Shown here: positions 38,065 to 51,117 of the stretch, in pieces
Layout: every line of letters begins with the position of its first letter
Position numbering within the stretch: position 1 is the first letter of the stretch
DNA from: Scylla paramamosain
Taxonomy: Eukaryota; Arthropoda; Malacostraca; Decapoda; Portunidae
DNA: 64,000 nt
NCBI RefSeq assembly: GCF_035594125.1
Contig: NC_087158.1
Coordinates: forward strand, 7,614,501-7,678,500
Reading direction: 5' to 3'
Notes under the pieces: model-generated
What the model was told of the DNA's origin: nothing
What the model saw: only the letters and a program-made list of their open reading frames with translations
The model's database searches: none
Position numbers and translations under genes: made by a program

Positions 38065-38844
38065 CTAGTCAGGTGGCATTATCTGCGTACGTGACGAGCC
38101 TTTACTGGGGATTTTCCTTGTACCTGACCTGAGGGCCAATCTGACGGAATTACCCACCCACCTGATAAAACCTTCTCTGTGATTAATGACTTCCCTAGTT
38201 GTTATGAGGGCTGCCTCTATAGCTTTTCTCATTCTTTTCTTCAATCCAACTTTAATTTCTTTAGCCTCTTCCCATTTTGGTAAGTGTTTACATTTTTCTA
38301 TGTGCAATACAAGGGAGTTTGATGTGTTGTGTTTTAAAACACCTTTCCTATGCTCTGCTATTCTTGTTTTAAGTCCCCTGCCTGTTTCTCCTATGTACTG
38401 CTTTGTACAACCTTTGCATGGTATGCTGTACACTACGCTATTATTATTAACAAGTCCGGTGTCTTTAGTCCTCGTTAGCTCACCAATTTTCTCTCCCGCT
38501 AATGTTGCTATTTTTAATCCTGTTCAAGACAAATATTTATTAATTATGGAAGCCTTGTCCGAATTTGGTACACATATATACCTCTCTCTTTCGCTGGTTG
38601 TACAGGGATCTTTATTCTCTTTGTTTTCAGTTGTTATTTTCTTTGCCTTATTCTTAAGCCTAACAAGGAGCCCTTCGGGATAACCCAGCTTTTTGAAAGT
38701 TGATATGATATATCGTATTTCTTGCTCTAGGAAGTTGTTGCTGCAAATTCTGAACGCTCTTAAGTAAAAATAAATAATCACACCAGATTTGACTCTCATG
38801 CTGTGGGTAGTGAATGAACGTCCAATAAGGACGATTTCATTCAC
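38065..38844 (-). pseudogene. Penelope-like ORF: RT C-terminal region and GIY-YIG endonuclease
   Basis: C-terminal part of the single ORF of a Penelope-like retroelement. The N-terminal 107 codons include HSMRVKSGVIIYFYLRAFRI and EQEIRYIISTFKKLGYP, the conserved region between RT and endonuclease. An in-frame TGA lies at 38524-38526. The same frame then continues through LKIATLAGEKIGELTRTKDT into the GIY-YIG domain: YSIPCKGCTKQYIGETGRGL, with the catalytic Arg of TRIAEHRKGV, the conserved His of the LVLHIEKCKH segment, and the Glu of KAIEAALI. The ORF closes at 38065 with MPPD. The first codons at 38812-38844 come from the junction with the inverted piece, so there is no true start. Except for the single TGA, this part is open over 780 bp; the RT palm and fingers are absent, so it is non-functional. 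Confidence 0.88.
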
Positions 38845-38925
38845 TACCTTTCAGCCCACAGCATGAGAGTCAAATCTGGTGTGATTATTGTTTTTTACTT
38901 AAGAGCGTTCAGAATTTGCAGCAAC
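38737..38925. repeat. Internal inverted repeat at the 5' truncation of the Penelope-like element
   Basis: Sequence 38737-38806 (GCAAATTCTGAACGCTCTTA onwards, ending in GCTGTGGG) is repeated inverted at 38849-38925, with a spacer of about 40 bp around 38807-38848. It forms a long hairpin and marks the point where element synthesis switched strand. Confidence 0.85.
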
Positions 38926-39056
38926 AACTTCCTGACTAGGAAAATAAAATTAGGTGAGGTACACGCCAGAATGGCAATACTCTGTACTAATGTCAAATGA
39001 GAAAATTTTGTATGTTGTTATAAATAGTGTGTTTTCACTCATGTAAATCAGTCTCT

Positions 39057-39081
39057 CTGAGGATGGCTATTCAGCTGAAAC
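39057..39081 (+). ncRNA. Hammerhead-ribozyme-like core in the terminal repeat (right)
   Basis: Second copy of the motif, on the + strand because the terminal repeats are inverted: CTGAGGA, stem GGCT/AGCT with loop ATTC, GAAAC. One C-to-T change makes one stem pair a G-U wobble. Same doubts as for the left copy. Confidence 0.35.
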
Positions 39082-39142
39082 GTTAGAGATTAAAAGAATC
39101 CTAACTCCTCCCTGGGTTTTTATCCCCCTTCCTAAACCCAAC

Positions 39143-39362
39143 TACTCTGGGATATATTTCATCTGGTCTTGGTGTCTTGAACTTTCTTAGCCTATCTATC
39201 ACCTGTTCCACTATCTCCTTAATTATGGTAATATCTTTCAGCTTCTCATTCTCTTCTGCTCTAAAAATCTCACTATCCAGCATTTCCTGCATGTTTTCCT
39301 GGGTGAAGACAGTTAAAAAATACTTCTTCAGAATTTTACTAATCTACTCCCCAGAACTAACC
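39143..39362 (-). pseudogene. CR1-like LINE, copy 3 (segment 5' of the Penelope insertion)
   Basis: Continuation of the LINE at 36355-37839. On the minus strand it reads MQEMLDSEIFRAEENEKLKD, then the linker KFKTPRPDEIYPRV, whose last residues overlap the target duplication and join directly to YPRVLKECKD of the other half. Upstream, NFLTVFTQ-like coding traces reach about 39362, where LINE similarity stops, so the copy is 5'-truncated. The first 13 bases (39143-39155) are the right target-site duplication. Confidence 0.87.
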
Positions 39363-40149
39363 AGCAACCTCAATCCTCACCAAACTTGTAGAACAATCAA
39401 GCACTTTCATTCATTGATGATACAAAATTCATTTCTTGGATTGGAATTTAGACTATCAGTTGTCAACTGGTTTTAAAGTGAGCCCTAACTTTCATTATGA
39501 AATCAGAAGCATCTGAGATCACTGTAGCACAATGGTGATAAGGCAGCATAGTGAAAACTGTGATGACAAAATGATTATGCTTATGAAGTGGTTAGTCTAG
39601 AAATAGTTCTGATATAAATTATAAAACTTGTGGCATGCAGTGAAGCAGAATTTATAGAGCAAGGGTGTCAGTTCTTTCCTTCCAAGCACAAAGTTTGTCT
39701 CTCATCAGTGGTATTACACATTACCAACAAATAGAAACAAAAGTGTTCAAAATTGTTATTTCTGACTCAAATCACTCCAATATGCCATTCAAAAATGGTG
39801 AAAAAAAATTGAAAGAATGTACAGATTTATAAATGCTTATCAAAGCTTTAATTATGCTTTATTCTGTCTCTCAAATCTCTAATATTAGAGTTACTAGTTT
39901 TAAAAGATTGGACTCCCAACTTTTTTATACAAGGCCCATGGATCTCATTTGGAGGAAAGTAGAGACAAGGATTTAATATGGTATACATTCACATTTGGAA
40001 TCATTCCATCACATCTCAACCTCCAGGCTAGATATACAGAAGATGGTATAACTATTAATCATATGACCTTAATCATGTAAGATTAAAATGGAAATTAAAA
40101 AAGCTCTTCCCTGACAGGCAGTGAGGTTAAAAAAGCTTTTCTCTGGCAG
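39363..40149. other. Unassigned stretch upstream of a candidate exon
   Basis: AT-rich sequence without recognised coding or repeat content. Its last bases (TTTTCTCTGGCAG at about 40137-40149) form a pyrimidine tract with AG and could be a 3' splice site for the following open frame; the rest may then be intron. Confidence 0.4.
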
Positions 40150-40632
40150 GTGGTGAGCTACAGCTACCTGGCTGCACCTCAAGGCCAAAGCCACTCCAAA
40201 GATGTGGTCTATGGGTCTAGTGCAGCAGCCAAGCCTCCTTCCTCTGGCCACAGCTTCTCTGCCAGATCTCCAACTCTTGGCCAGACACTTTCACTGGAAA
40301 CTCAGAAATCTGGTCATACAGCAGCTCCTGGCCATGCCTCAGACCATACTCACCTCAGCACTACACCACCTGTTATTACTGCCTTCCAGTCCTCAAAATT
40401 ATCTCACATTTCCTCTTCCCCATTAGTCCATTCCTCATCATTCTCTGCACCATCACCTTTTTTCTCCTCATCCTTCTCACCTTCTGCTCACTCATCATCT
40501 CCCCCACAACCATCACTCCCTCCTGCCTCTCCATTTACTCATCCTGAAGCCATATTTGCCATGCACCAAACTTCTGCCACAGTTCACCCTGCTGATCCCA
40601 GCCAATTTATCATCAAGGACTCCACTTTCCAG
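40150..40632 (+). CDS. Candidate internal exon of a host gene, Ser/Pro-rich protein
   Basis: An open frame of 161 codons bounded by splice-like signals: TTTTCTCTGGCAG ends at 40149 and CAG|GTTAGT begins the possible intron at 40633 (an alternative GTAAGT lies 4 bp on). Its length is a multiple of three. The product is low-complexity, rich in Ser, Pro, His and Thr: VVSYSYLAAPQGQ at the start, long Ser/Pro runs in the middle (for example SSSFSAPSPFFSSSFSPSAH), and a less repetitive end containing HPEAIFAMHQTSATVHPADP and FIIKDSTFQ. No domain is recognised; it would be a disordered region. It has no similarity to the LINE ORFs nearby. A (TC)n tract starts 20 bp into the supposed intron. The evidence is open frame, composition and splice signals only. 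Confidence 0.5.
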
Positions 40633-40647
40633 GTTAGTAAGTATTTG

Positions 40648-41399
<752 letters not shown>

Positions 41400-44300
41400 T
41401 CAGTATTGAGACAATAAATATTCTTTTAGTTTTCTCTTAAAGATATTTACGCTTAATGAATTTTTTATATGTGACAGGGTGCTATTCCATATTTTGGGAC
41501 CTTTATACATTAGAGAGTGTTGGTAGAGAGTTAAGGTATGATGGGGAATCTGTAGAGAATGCCTGTAGCGTGTGGAGTGGTTATGAGTTAGGGTCAGGGT
41601 ATTGTTGTTGTTGGAATTTATCAATTTGAACATGTATGATGCAATAGAGAAGTTTGATAAGTCAGAGAGTTGAAGGATTTTCATAGATTTAAAGAGTGGA
41701 GGTGTGTGTTGGAGGAAGTCACTATTAGTCATGATTCTAATAATTTTCTTGTGGAGGATGTTTAGATTTTGTAGATGACATGGGTAGGTAGTGGACCAAA
41801 TTGGATTACAGTAGGTTAAGTGTGGGTATATATGGGCATAATACATGATTTTCATAATTTCCACTGGAACAAAGTTTTTTATTTTCAGCAATAGAGCTAT
41901 TGATCTAGATAATTTTAGGCAAAGGTTTGATATGTGATATTTAAAGGTAAGATTATTGTCAAATGTGACTCCAAGAAATTTTGTCTTAGAAACTTGCGTG
42001 ATATCTTTATCTAATGTGGTAAGTCTAGGTAAGGGTTGGTATTTGGTGGTGGTATTTGTAAATAACATGTAGAAAGTTTTAGCTGTGTTAATTGTTAGGC
42101 GATTTGCAAGACACCATTCAGAAAAGGCAGATAATTCTAGGTTGGCTCTGTAGATTAGGTCAGTGGGATTATCACCAATCATGTACAAGGTGGAGTCATC
42201 AGCAAACTGTATAGTGTTGAAAGCAGTGGAGGCATTGCTGATATCGTTGATATATATCAGGAAAAGAATAGGGCCTAAGATGCTACCTTGTGGCACACCA
42301 AGATGTATAGGTTTGATGGTTGATTTAGAGTTACTGTAGGATGTAAAATGAGATCGGCCAGTTAAATATGATTTGAACCAATTTTCCACACAACCGCGAA
42401 TACCATAGTGACGTAATTTGTCTATTAGAATGTTTGGGTCAACTGTGTCAAAAGCTTTGCTGAAATCAATGAAAATGGATATTATAGACTTATGTTTATT
42501 CAAGGCATCGTGTAGGTCAGAGGTAAACACATTTATAGCGTCAAAAGTATTTAGTCCGGGGCGGAAACCAAATTGCCTATTATTTAAGAGTTTTTGTGAA
42601 TTGAGGTAGTTCATGAGGAAGTTCTTCATAATGATTTCAAATATTTTAGAGAACACTGGTAAAATAGAGATTGGTCGGTAGTTTCAGATATTAGTTTTAC
42701 TTCCCGATTTATGGATAGGGATAATTTTTGCCAGCTTGAATCTATTAGGGAAAACTCCATCTTTTATTGAATCATTGAATAATTTTGAGAGTGGCTCTGC
42801 TAGAAGATTTTTGTTCTCTTTGATTATTTTCACAGGTATTTCATCCGTAGGGCATTTTTTATTTTTTAAGGCAGAAATAGCTTTTACTATGTCATTTCCT
42901 GTCACTATGGGAATATTCATGGAATTTAGGAAATTACCTCTGAGATAAGAAATGTGTGAGTTTTGAGCTCTAGGAAGCTGGGAGCTAAGTTGAGGTGCAA
43001 TTTGTGAAAAATAGGTGTTGAATGCATTTGAAATTTCATGTGGAGTGTGCAGGACTGTGTCATTATAGTGTAGTGTGTGGGAGACCGTCTTGTTATTATT
43101 ATTAATGTTTTCTATTTCGGTAATTAGTTCCCAAACTTTTTTTGTGTTAAGTCTAAAATTTGCAAACCTTTGTAGGTAATATTCAGATTTTTTGCGTTTT
43201 ATTAAGTTATTTAGATAATTTCTGTAATGTTTGTAGTGGTCCATTGTAATTGACCCTAGTTTGTATAGTCTGTACAGCTGATATTTATGTTTTGTTGAAT
43301 TTATTAACCCCTGTGTTAACCAAGGCTTACTCAGTCTTTTGGATGTGATAGTTTTGGTTATTTTGGGGAAGCAGGAATAGTATATTTTATATAATTTATC
43401 CAGAAATATGTCGCAGTTTGTGTTTGTGTCACTGCTAGTGAGGTAGAGATTCCAGTCTGTATTTGATAGGGTCTGTGTGAATTTCAACTGATTTACTCTA
43501 TTTTGTAGCCTAAAATCAACTTTGTGGTGAATATTGCACACTTTATCAGAGACTGGAATATTGATAAACACTGGAAGGTGGTCACTGATAGGAAAGTGGA
43601 AAATTCCAGAAGAGACTGGTTCATTGAAGTTTGTCCAGATGTGATCCAATAAAGATGGGGCTGCAGTTGTATTTATGTCTGAAAATCTTGTTGGTCGAGA
43701 TATATGTGGGAAGTAATTGTTTGATTGCATAGTTGTAATGAAAGAGTTAGTAGGAGGGTGTGACACATGTTCAAGAAGGTTTATATTGAAGTCACCTATG
43801 AGTATATTCCTGTTGTTTGTGAAAAAGTTATTTGAAAGAAGATTATCAATATATGCATTAAATTCATTTACTTTAGCATGTTTACTATTTGGTCTGTAAA
43901 TACAAGAAACAGAGTAGGAGGTAGTAGGTAGAATAATTTTCACACTACATAGTTCAGCATTTTCATCACACATGCAAAAATCCTTAATAATTTCACTTTG
44001 TAGGTCAATATTTACATAAATTGCAACACCCCCACCTGGAGAGTATAAAGGCCTGTGAACATGATATGACTTATAGCCATCAATTTCATGAAGGTGAACA
44101 TTATTTGCATTGAGCCAGGTTTCACTTATACATAAGATATCAGGGAGTTTGGGAAGAGATTTGATAAAAGAGATTACTTGGTCATAATTTTTGTTTAGTG
44201 AGCGGGCATTTATATGGAGAATATTGATATAGTCAGCGCTACTTCTTGGTATAACATTCATGTATGAGGTAAGGTCATGATAATTACAGATATCATCTAA

Positions 44301-44414
44301 CTCAAGAGATAAGTACATGGAATTTATTATTTCTATGCCGATGCTATCAGATTCATTGTTGTCTTCTAAGTCGTTGAAAAGTGTATTGAGGAGATTCTCA
44401 CTAGTAAAGTTCAT
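41400..44414 (-). pseudogene. LINE 1 ORF2: AP endonuclease and reverse transcriptase, one in-frame TGA
   Basis: Encodes the endonuclease and RT that nick target DNA and copy element RNA. Start at 44414, stop at 41400, 1,004 codons including a lone TGA at 42684-42686. Endonuclease residues 62-290 keep all expected motifs: HINARSL (Asn69), SETW (Glu98), YRP (173-175), GDFN (Asp208, Asn210), LDHIW (Asp257-His258), SDH (277-279). The RT follows: after the stop, NYRPISILPVFSKIFE without a frameshift, then FGFRPGLNTFDAI, motif A FIDFSKAFD, motif B GVPQGSILGP, motif C FADD, and thumb to the end (KRKLKEYLLSQY). Family: Jockey/CR1 superfamily by motif wording; finer placement needs a tree. The TGA sits where relatives often have Ser (TCA to TGA is one change). 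ORF1 lies 595 bp upstream. It is the youngest-looking element here. Confidence 0.9.
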
Positions 44415-45009
44415 GATATAGAAAGGGGAATTTAAGAAAGGCTAGTAGAAAAGGGGGCAAGTATGGGTAGCAGAGAGGGAGGAGGGAGTGGAAGGGATTT
44501 GGAAAAGTTTAAGGGAGAGGAAAGGAAGGATATGATAAGTAGAGATAGAGAAGAATAATCAAAGAATAAGGAAATACATAATAAAAAATTAAAATAAAAA
44601 TTAAATAAAAAGAAATTGGAAGGCTTACCAGGTATGTCATAAGAAGGGTGGAAGGTAGATTGCAAAATGTTTGCAGAATTTGGTGATCAAAAGGATTAAG
44701 TTGATAAAACTATAAATGTTCAAGATATTGGCAAAGTAAAGATGATAGAATAAAGCTTCATACCCAAGATATTGGCAAAGTAATAGATAAATAGGCAAAG
44801 TAGTAGATGATAAAAGAAAGTTTCATATGATGAAATCTAGAAAAAATTAAGATGAATAATAATAAGTTGGAGACATGCATAGGATATGACATATAAAATA
44901 TATACACAGGAAAGGATAATGAATACATTATATATATAAATTAAATAGACATAAAGATATCTAGAATGTTTGGCAGGAAATATTGCATCATGTTGAGTTG
45001 AGAGCACAT
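44415..45009 (-). other. Spacer between ORF1 and ORF2 of LINE 1
   Basis: AT-rich 595-bp interval between the stop of ORF1 and the start of ORF2. It contains a local direct repeat (AAGATATTGGCAAAGTAA at about 44720 and 44764, with a partial third copy). No conserved coding sequence is seen; it may be genuine inter-ORF DNA or contain the remains of a longer ORF1-ORF2 junction. Confidence 0.5.
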
Positions 45010-45807
45010 TTAAGACTGGGTCAGAACAGGATATTTATCTAGGAAAATGTTCAAAGACTGTTCAGTGGTTATCATGTGTTTTTGACTAGATGTTTTTAAT
45101 TTAACAAAGATCTTTCCATCCCTTGTGTAGCACTGTTGGAAAAACTCCTTGTTTTTTTTCCTGATACCCCAAACTGTATTGAAGATATTGCGTCGTTTTG
45201 GAGTGAGACTTTCATTAATATAGAGGCTAGGTTTAACTTTTACACAGGCATCCATTATTTCTGCCTTCTTTGATCTATTTAGCAGCTTTACAATAATTGG
45301 TCTCTCTTTGTTTTGACTTTTTGAACCTAACCTGTGAGCAACATTGATGTCAGCATGACTTAAATTGATGTGCAGATTATCTTTAACTGAATTCACTACA
45401 AGGTCAGTTGAGTTTTCATGGTTTTGTTCTCTGGGCAATGCAGGACCACTAATTATTATAGTATCTCTTCTTTCATATTGTTCTACATCATCTAGTTGAT
45501 TTTCAAGTTTACTGACTGTATCCTCAAGTGAGGTCACTTTGTCCTGCAACTTTTCAATTTTTTCATCTTTTTCCTTGGAAAGAATAGACAGAGCTTTCAC
45601 TATTGTGTTCACTATCACTTTACCTTCTTCGGACAGACGAGCAATGTCACTGGAGATGAAGTCAAGGATGTTTGTTGTGGGTGCTTGTCCCATGGCTTGA
45701 GTTGGTGTCTTGACCATCTTGGCTATGGCTGTCCCCTGCTTCTGTCCAACTGGAGTAGATACTACAGCTGCTACGTCAGACCCTGCCGCACTCCTTGTTT
45801 GCACCAT
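45010..45807 (-). CDS. LINE 1 ORF1: coiled-coil nucleic-acid-binding protein
   Basis: Intact frame of 265 residues, start MVQTRSAAG at 45807, the first in-frame ATG. ORF1 proteins of this kind trimerise and bind element RNA. A heptad-rich coiled coil lies at about residues 75-112 (IEKLQDKVTSLEDTVSKLEN). It is followed at 111-121 by YERRDTIIISG, the start of an RRM-like domain as in L1-type ORF1 proteins; AHRLGSKSQNKERPIIVKL and a C-terminal basic region (SLTPKRRNIFNTVWGIRKKN) follow. No zinc knuckle is seen. The 5' UTR is short: about 70 bp upstream lies a (GA)n tract, which reads (CT)n in the sense of the element and may be part of its 5' end. Same strand and order as ORF2, which supports one element. 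Confidence 0.87.
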   Translation of the reverse strand: MVQTRSAAGSDVAAVVSTPVGQKQGTAIAKMVKTPTQAMGQAPTTNILDFISSDIARLSEEGKVIVNTIVKALSILSKEKDEKIEKLQDKVTSLEDTVSKLENQLDDVEQYERRDTIIISGPALPREQNHENSTDLVVNSVKDNLHINLSHADINVAHRLGSKSQNKERPIIVKLLNRSKKAEIMDACVKVKPSLYINESLTPKRRNIFNTVWGIRKKNKEFFQQCYTRDGKIFVKLKTSSQKHMITTEQSLNIFLDKYPVLTQS

Positions 45808-45875
45808 TTAGCTTGCGAGAATCCATTCATCATTCATCTCCCTTTCCCCTTGTTTCTCCACCTTTTTATTTTTTG

Positions 45876-47126
<1,251 letters not shown>

Positions 47127-47950
47127 TTTTTGACTTTTAGTTTACTTCTCTATTCTTTGTTCATGTCTCTTTTTATCCATATTTCCTTCAATCCTTTTGC
47201 TTTTGCCAATTTTCCTGTTCTTTGCAAGACATGTTCTGCTGCTGTTTGTGACATGATTCTTGTTTTACATTGGCTTTGTTCTATTTTTGTCATACTTTCC
47301 GATCCTGTAAACCTCTTCAATTTGTTCGACTCTCCCCTCTCCTTCCTCTGCCACTTCTGCTATAATTTCCTTAGTTCTTTTCACTTCTTTCTCTCTAGCT
47401 GTTTTCATGGGTAGGTTCTTTTCCTTGACCCCAAATACCACCATACACATCTTTCTCTGTACTGTGTCTCTCACAAGATTACTTTTTTCCTTTATTATTT
47501 TAATCACTTGCTTTTCCATATCCTTGTTGTTTCTGTTGCTGTTGCCTTGTTATGTCCTCCATGTCCACCTTTTGCTGTTCTCTCTCTTTCCAACCTTTGA
47601 CTTCCTCTGTAACTAACTCTCACTCCTCCAACCCTAACCTCTCTTGCAAAGTTTTCTTTAATTCTTCATTCTCTTTCTTGAGTTTCTTAATCTCTTCACA
47701 GTATTTCTTATTTAAGTCCACTATTTTTGTCACCTCTTCTCAGTTCTTTGTTTTCTTTTTCCCTTTCCATCTCTATTATATCACTGGATATCTTTTTTTA
47801 CATTGTCGCCACCCACTTCTGTTTCTTCCTTCCATGCCTTTATCATCGCTGTTAAGCTTCTTGTATTTTCACATTTTCTTCTTTAGTTATCCACATTCAT
47901 GTATTTATATGAGCTACATTGAGATCCTCTTCCTTGAAGCCCTCAAAAAT
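47127..47950 (-). pseudogene. LINE 2 ORF1 remnant
   Basis: Upstream of the endonuclease on the same strand, ORF1-like coding traces appear in more than one frame. First there is a lysine/glutamate-rich coiled coil near 47650-47730 (EEIKKLKKENEELKKTLQER). Then comes an 84-residue piece (47265-47519) with MEKQVIKIIKEKSNLVRDTV, MCMVVFGVKEKNLPM and EGEGRVEQIEEVYRIGKYDK, the usual layout of a coiled-coil/RRM-like ORF1 protein. Stops separate the pieces, so it is dead. The 5' limit is uncertain; a TG run follows at 47958. Confidence 0.75.
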
Positions 47951-47957
47951 ACTTGTA

Positions 47958-47972
47958 TGTGTGTGTGTGTGT
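47958..47972 (+). repeat. Short (TG)n tract
   Basis: TG dinucleotides over about 15 bp next to the 5' side of LINE 2. Confidence 0.9.
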
Positions 47973-48043
47973 TAACCTAGTTGATTACACTTATCTAGTT
48001 GTAACATACTGTTCCATCATTACAGTGCGTGTGTCAAGGCTGA

Positions 48044-48386
<343 letters not shown>

Positions 48387-48419
48387 TTGTATAGGTCTTC
48401 TTGATAACTTGTTTTGCAG

Positions 48420-48507
48420 GGAAACTCCAGTTTCCTTCAACTTTATTCTTTCGTCAGTTGCTGTTTTGCCTATTTCTGCAGGCACCTTCAAGCTAAAAAA
48501 ACAATAA
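48420..48507 (+). other. Weak terminal-exon candidate with overlapping AATAAA
   Basis: A good 3' splice site (TTGATAACTTGTTTTGCAG, ending at 48419) precedes an open frame of 28 codons: [20 protein letters not shown], then GTFKLKKQ and TAA at 48505-48507. AATAAA at 48503-48508 overlaps the stop. The frame needs two bases from the previous exon, so it cannot be joined directly to the 40150-40632 exon. The opposite strand is also open here ([20 protein letters not shown], after a T-rich AG at 48493), so strand is undecided. Confidence 0.25.
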
Positions 48508-49079
48508 AATACTATGTAAAAGTTGTATATAATTCACATCATATGGCACTACACACAAAAAACAAAACACTACAAGCACCAAGATTATAAACTGGATTGA
48601 CAGAAAACAATAAGTATCCACACACATCTTGCCTGTATGGCAATGAGAGAGGGACTGAAATAGTTGGGTTCCTACACTATGATAATGGTATTGGAACGGG
48701 CCTCCGAAACATTATCTTACAATATGTGATTGACTTGATGTTAAGTTATTATTCAGTACTGGATTTATGTGTGTAATATATATTGCCTCTAATAATTTTG
48801 TATCCATATTGGACTCTGTCTTGTGTAGTATTCTGAAATCTTTGTCACAAAAAGGGATGATCATGTTCATGTGAATGGGAACTTATTGCTGAAAATGATG
48901 GAAGAGCTGGTTGATTATTAGTTCAAGGAGAAATACCTTTATGTTCAGCAATTCTATGTGCAAGGTTATGTCTAGTCTCATAAAGTTTGGTGGCATCCCT
49001 ACTTCCTTGATGCCATTTTCCTATTGTTCTGTGCCAATAGAATGGAATACATCTACAACAAATAAGAGATAGCATATAT
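48508..49079. other. Unassigned stretch
   Basis: AT-rich sequence with no supported gene. Nothing distinctive is seen. Confidence 0.5.
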
Positions 49080-49741
<662 letters not shown>

Positions 49742-50372
49742 CATATCTTCCCTCCCACAACAGCGATGCACTTAATGAATTGGGCCAAGATAATTAGTGA
49801 AAGCTTTCTGTGTTAAAGAGATGCAGCTAGTGAGCCAATATATATACTGATCGTTCAATTAATCCTTTATGTCATAAAACTTCTCTGAAAAAATCTAGTG
49901 AATAATTTTTCCTCTATCACTGCACTGTCCTTGATCTAAATTACATATTAAAACTACACATGATAATGTAATGATCAGTGTGCTTGGCTCACAAACCACA
50001 TATATATATATGCTTGGCTTTTGTCTCCAAACTCTCCCCCATAGAGAGACTGTATTAACCTGCAGAAATAAAGCTATCATTCAGGGAAACTGGTTTGTTT
50101 GCCAAACAAACATTACATTGCTGAATATTCTGTGGCACAAAATGCTTTGTCAGGAATTGTGGCAATGATATTTCAATCCTTGTCTTTGTATCCTACAATT
50201 TGTATGCTGAACATAAACCTTATCAACAAGTTTCTTGAGCTTCATATACTTTTATATATATTACACAAAGTCCATGACAACTGAAAAAAAAACTATGCAA
50301 ATAATGCAATGTAGCAGTAGCATCAAGGTAACACCAGTCTGCTACTAGTACTGCTGCCATCCACCTTCTGAC
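49742..50372. other. Unassigned stretch, possible intron
   Basis: AT-rich, with a short (AT)n at 50001-50010. No gene supported. If the minus-strand exon at 50373-50504 is real, this is its downstream intron. Confidence 0.4.
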
Positions 50373-50504
50373 CTGCTCAGATGAAGCAGAAGCATTGTCC
50401 TCTTCAAAAGAATCCTCAGCCACCACACAAGACCGCTCATTGCTATAGTAGTGTTGGGAGTAGAAGTTGGGGTAGTGGACAGGAGGAATGACACTGCCCT
50501 CACT
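50373..50504 (-). CDS. Candidate exon B of a minus-strand host gene
   Basis: Minus-strand open segment of exactly 44 codons between a 3' splice site (ATATTTTCAACACAG, exon starting at 50504) and a 5' splice site (GAGCAG|GTCAGA, exon ending at 50373). The product reads SEGSVIPPVHYPNFYSQHYY, then SNERSCVVAEDSFEEDNASA and SSEQ: an aromatic part followed by an acidic, Ser-rich tail. No domain is recognised. A stronger upstream acceptor (TTTATTTCTTTCAG, exon start 50556) exists, but in the phase set by exon A it leads to a stop after 18 codons. The + strand also has an acceptor-like CTTCTGACCTGCTCAG at about 50380, so strand is not certain. Confidence 0.42.
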
Positions 50505-51117
50505 CTGTGTTGAAAATATATGCTGCCATAAGATGGAGAAAATACTGAATCTGATACTGAAAGAAATAAAGAACAAAATTGTTTACAAAAATTTTATCAT
50601 AATTGTTTATAATATCAAGCAAATCTACAGAACATAGGACAACTCTACAACAAGCAGGCTCCAGGCTCCAGGCTGGCAAGCTTGAATAGTCTACACATCA
50701 TATAAACTTTTGACTGAATAAAGATTCAGATGTATCCATGCTATTTTACAGGATTTAAGCTTTTAACAATGATACAAGTTCCCCATCAAAGGAACAACAA
50801 ACTAAAGTCATTATGCGATCTCCTTCACTTTGTGTGCCTTCTTGTTGCAGTAAAATAATGCTCAGCTTCATTTATACAATTTTCATGGTCTAAACGAAAC
50901 CTTTCTTATCAAAGATAATATAAGTTGTGGGATTTAGTTCACAATCAAATCAACATTTCTCTATTTTACCTACATCTGACATCTCTATTTATATGAATTT
51001 TTCTACAGCTACCCACCCACCAAGAGAAGAGTGCTGTGCAGATCTCCATCACCCACAATAAGTCCCTGAAATGCCTAAATAAACTTGGGATTCATGTTAA
51101 ATAAAAACAAAACTCAC
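50505..51117 (-). other. Probable intron between exon candidates A and B
   Basis: AT-rich interval of 613 bp, bounded on the minus strand by GTGAGT (51112-51117) and the AG before 50504. A small direct repeat (GGCTCCAGGCTCCAGGCTGG) lies at about 50659-50678. No coding content seen. Confidence 0.4.

Larger units (their letters stand above)
37840..39142 (-). mobile_element. Penelope-like element with inverted terminal repeats, 5'-truncated
   Basis: A 1.3-kb insertion into the CR1-like LINE, flanked by a 13-bp direct repeat. Terminal sequences of about 215 bp at 37860-38075 and 38930-39142 are inverted copies of each other, nearly identical by eye. On the minus strand the order is: inverted terminal copy, a small inverted piece of the RT region (38849-38925), the end of the RT ORF, the GIY-YIG endonuclease, and the other terminal repeat. 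Most of the RT is missing. Such inverted terminal arrangements and 5' truncation are typical of Penelope-like elements. Confidence 0.87.

Noticed and set aside
38186..38683. 165-residue + frame over the Penelope-like ORF
   Set aside because: Antisense shadow of the GIY-YIG coding strand.
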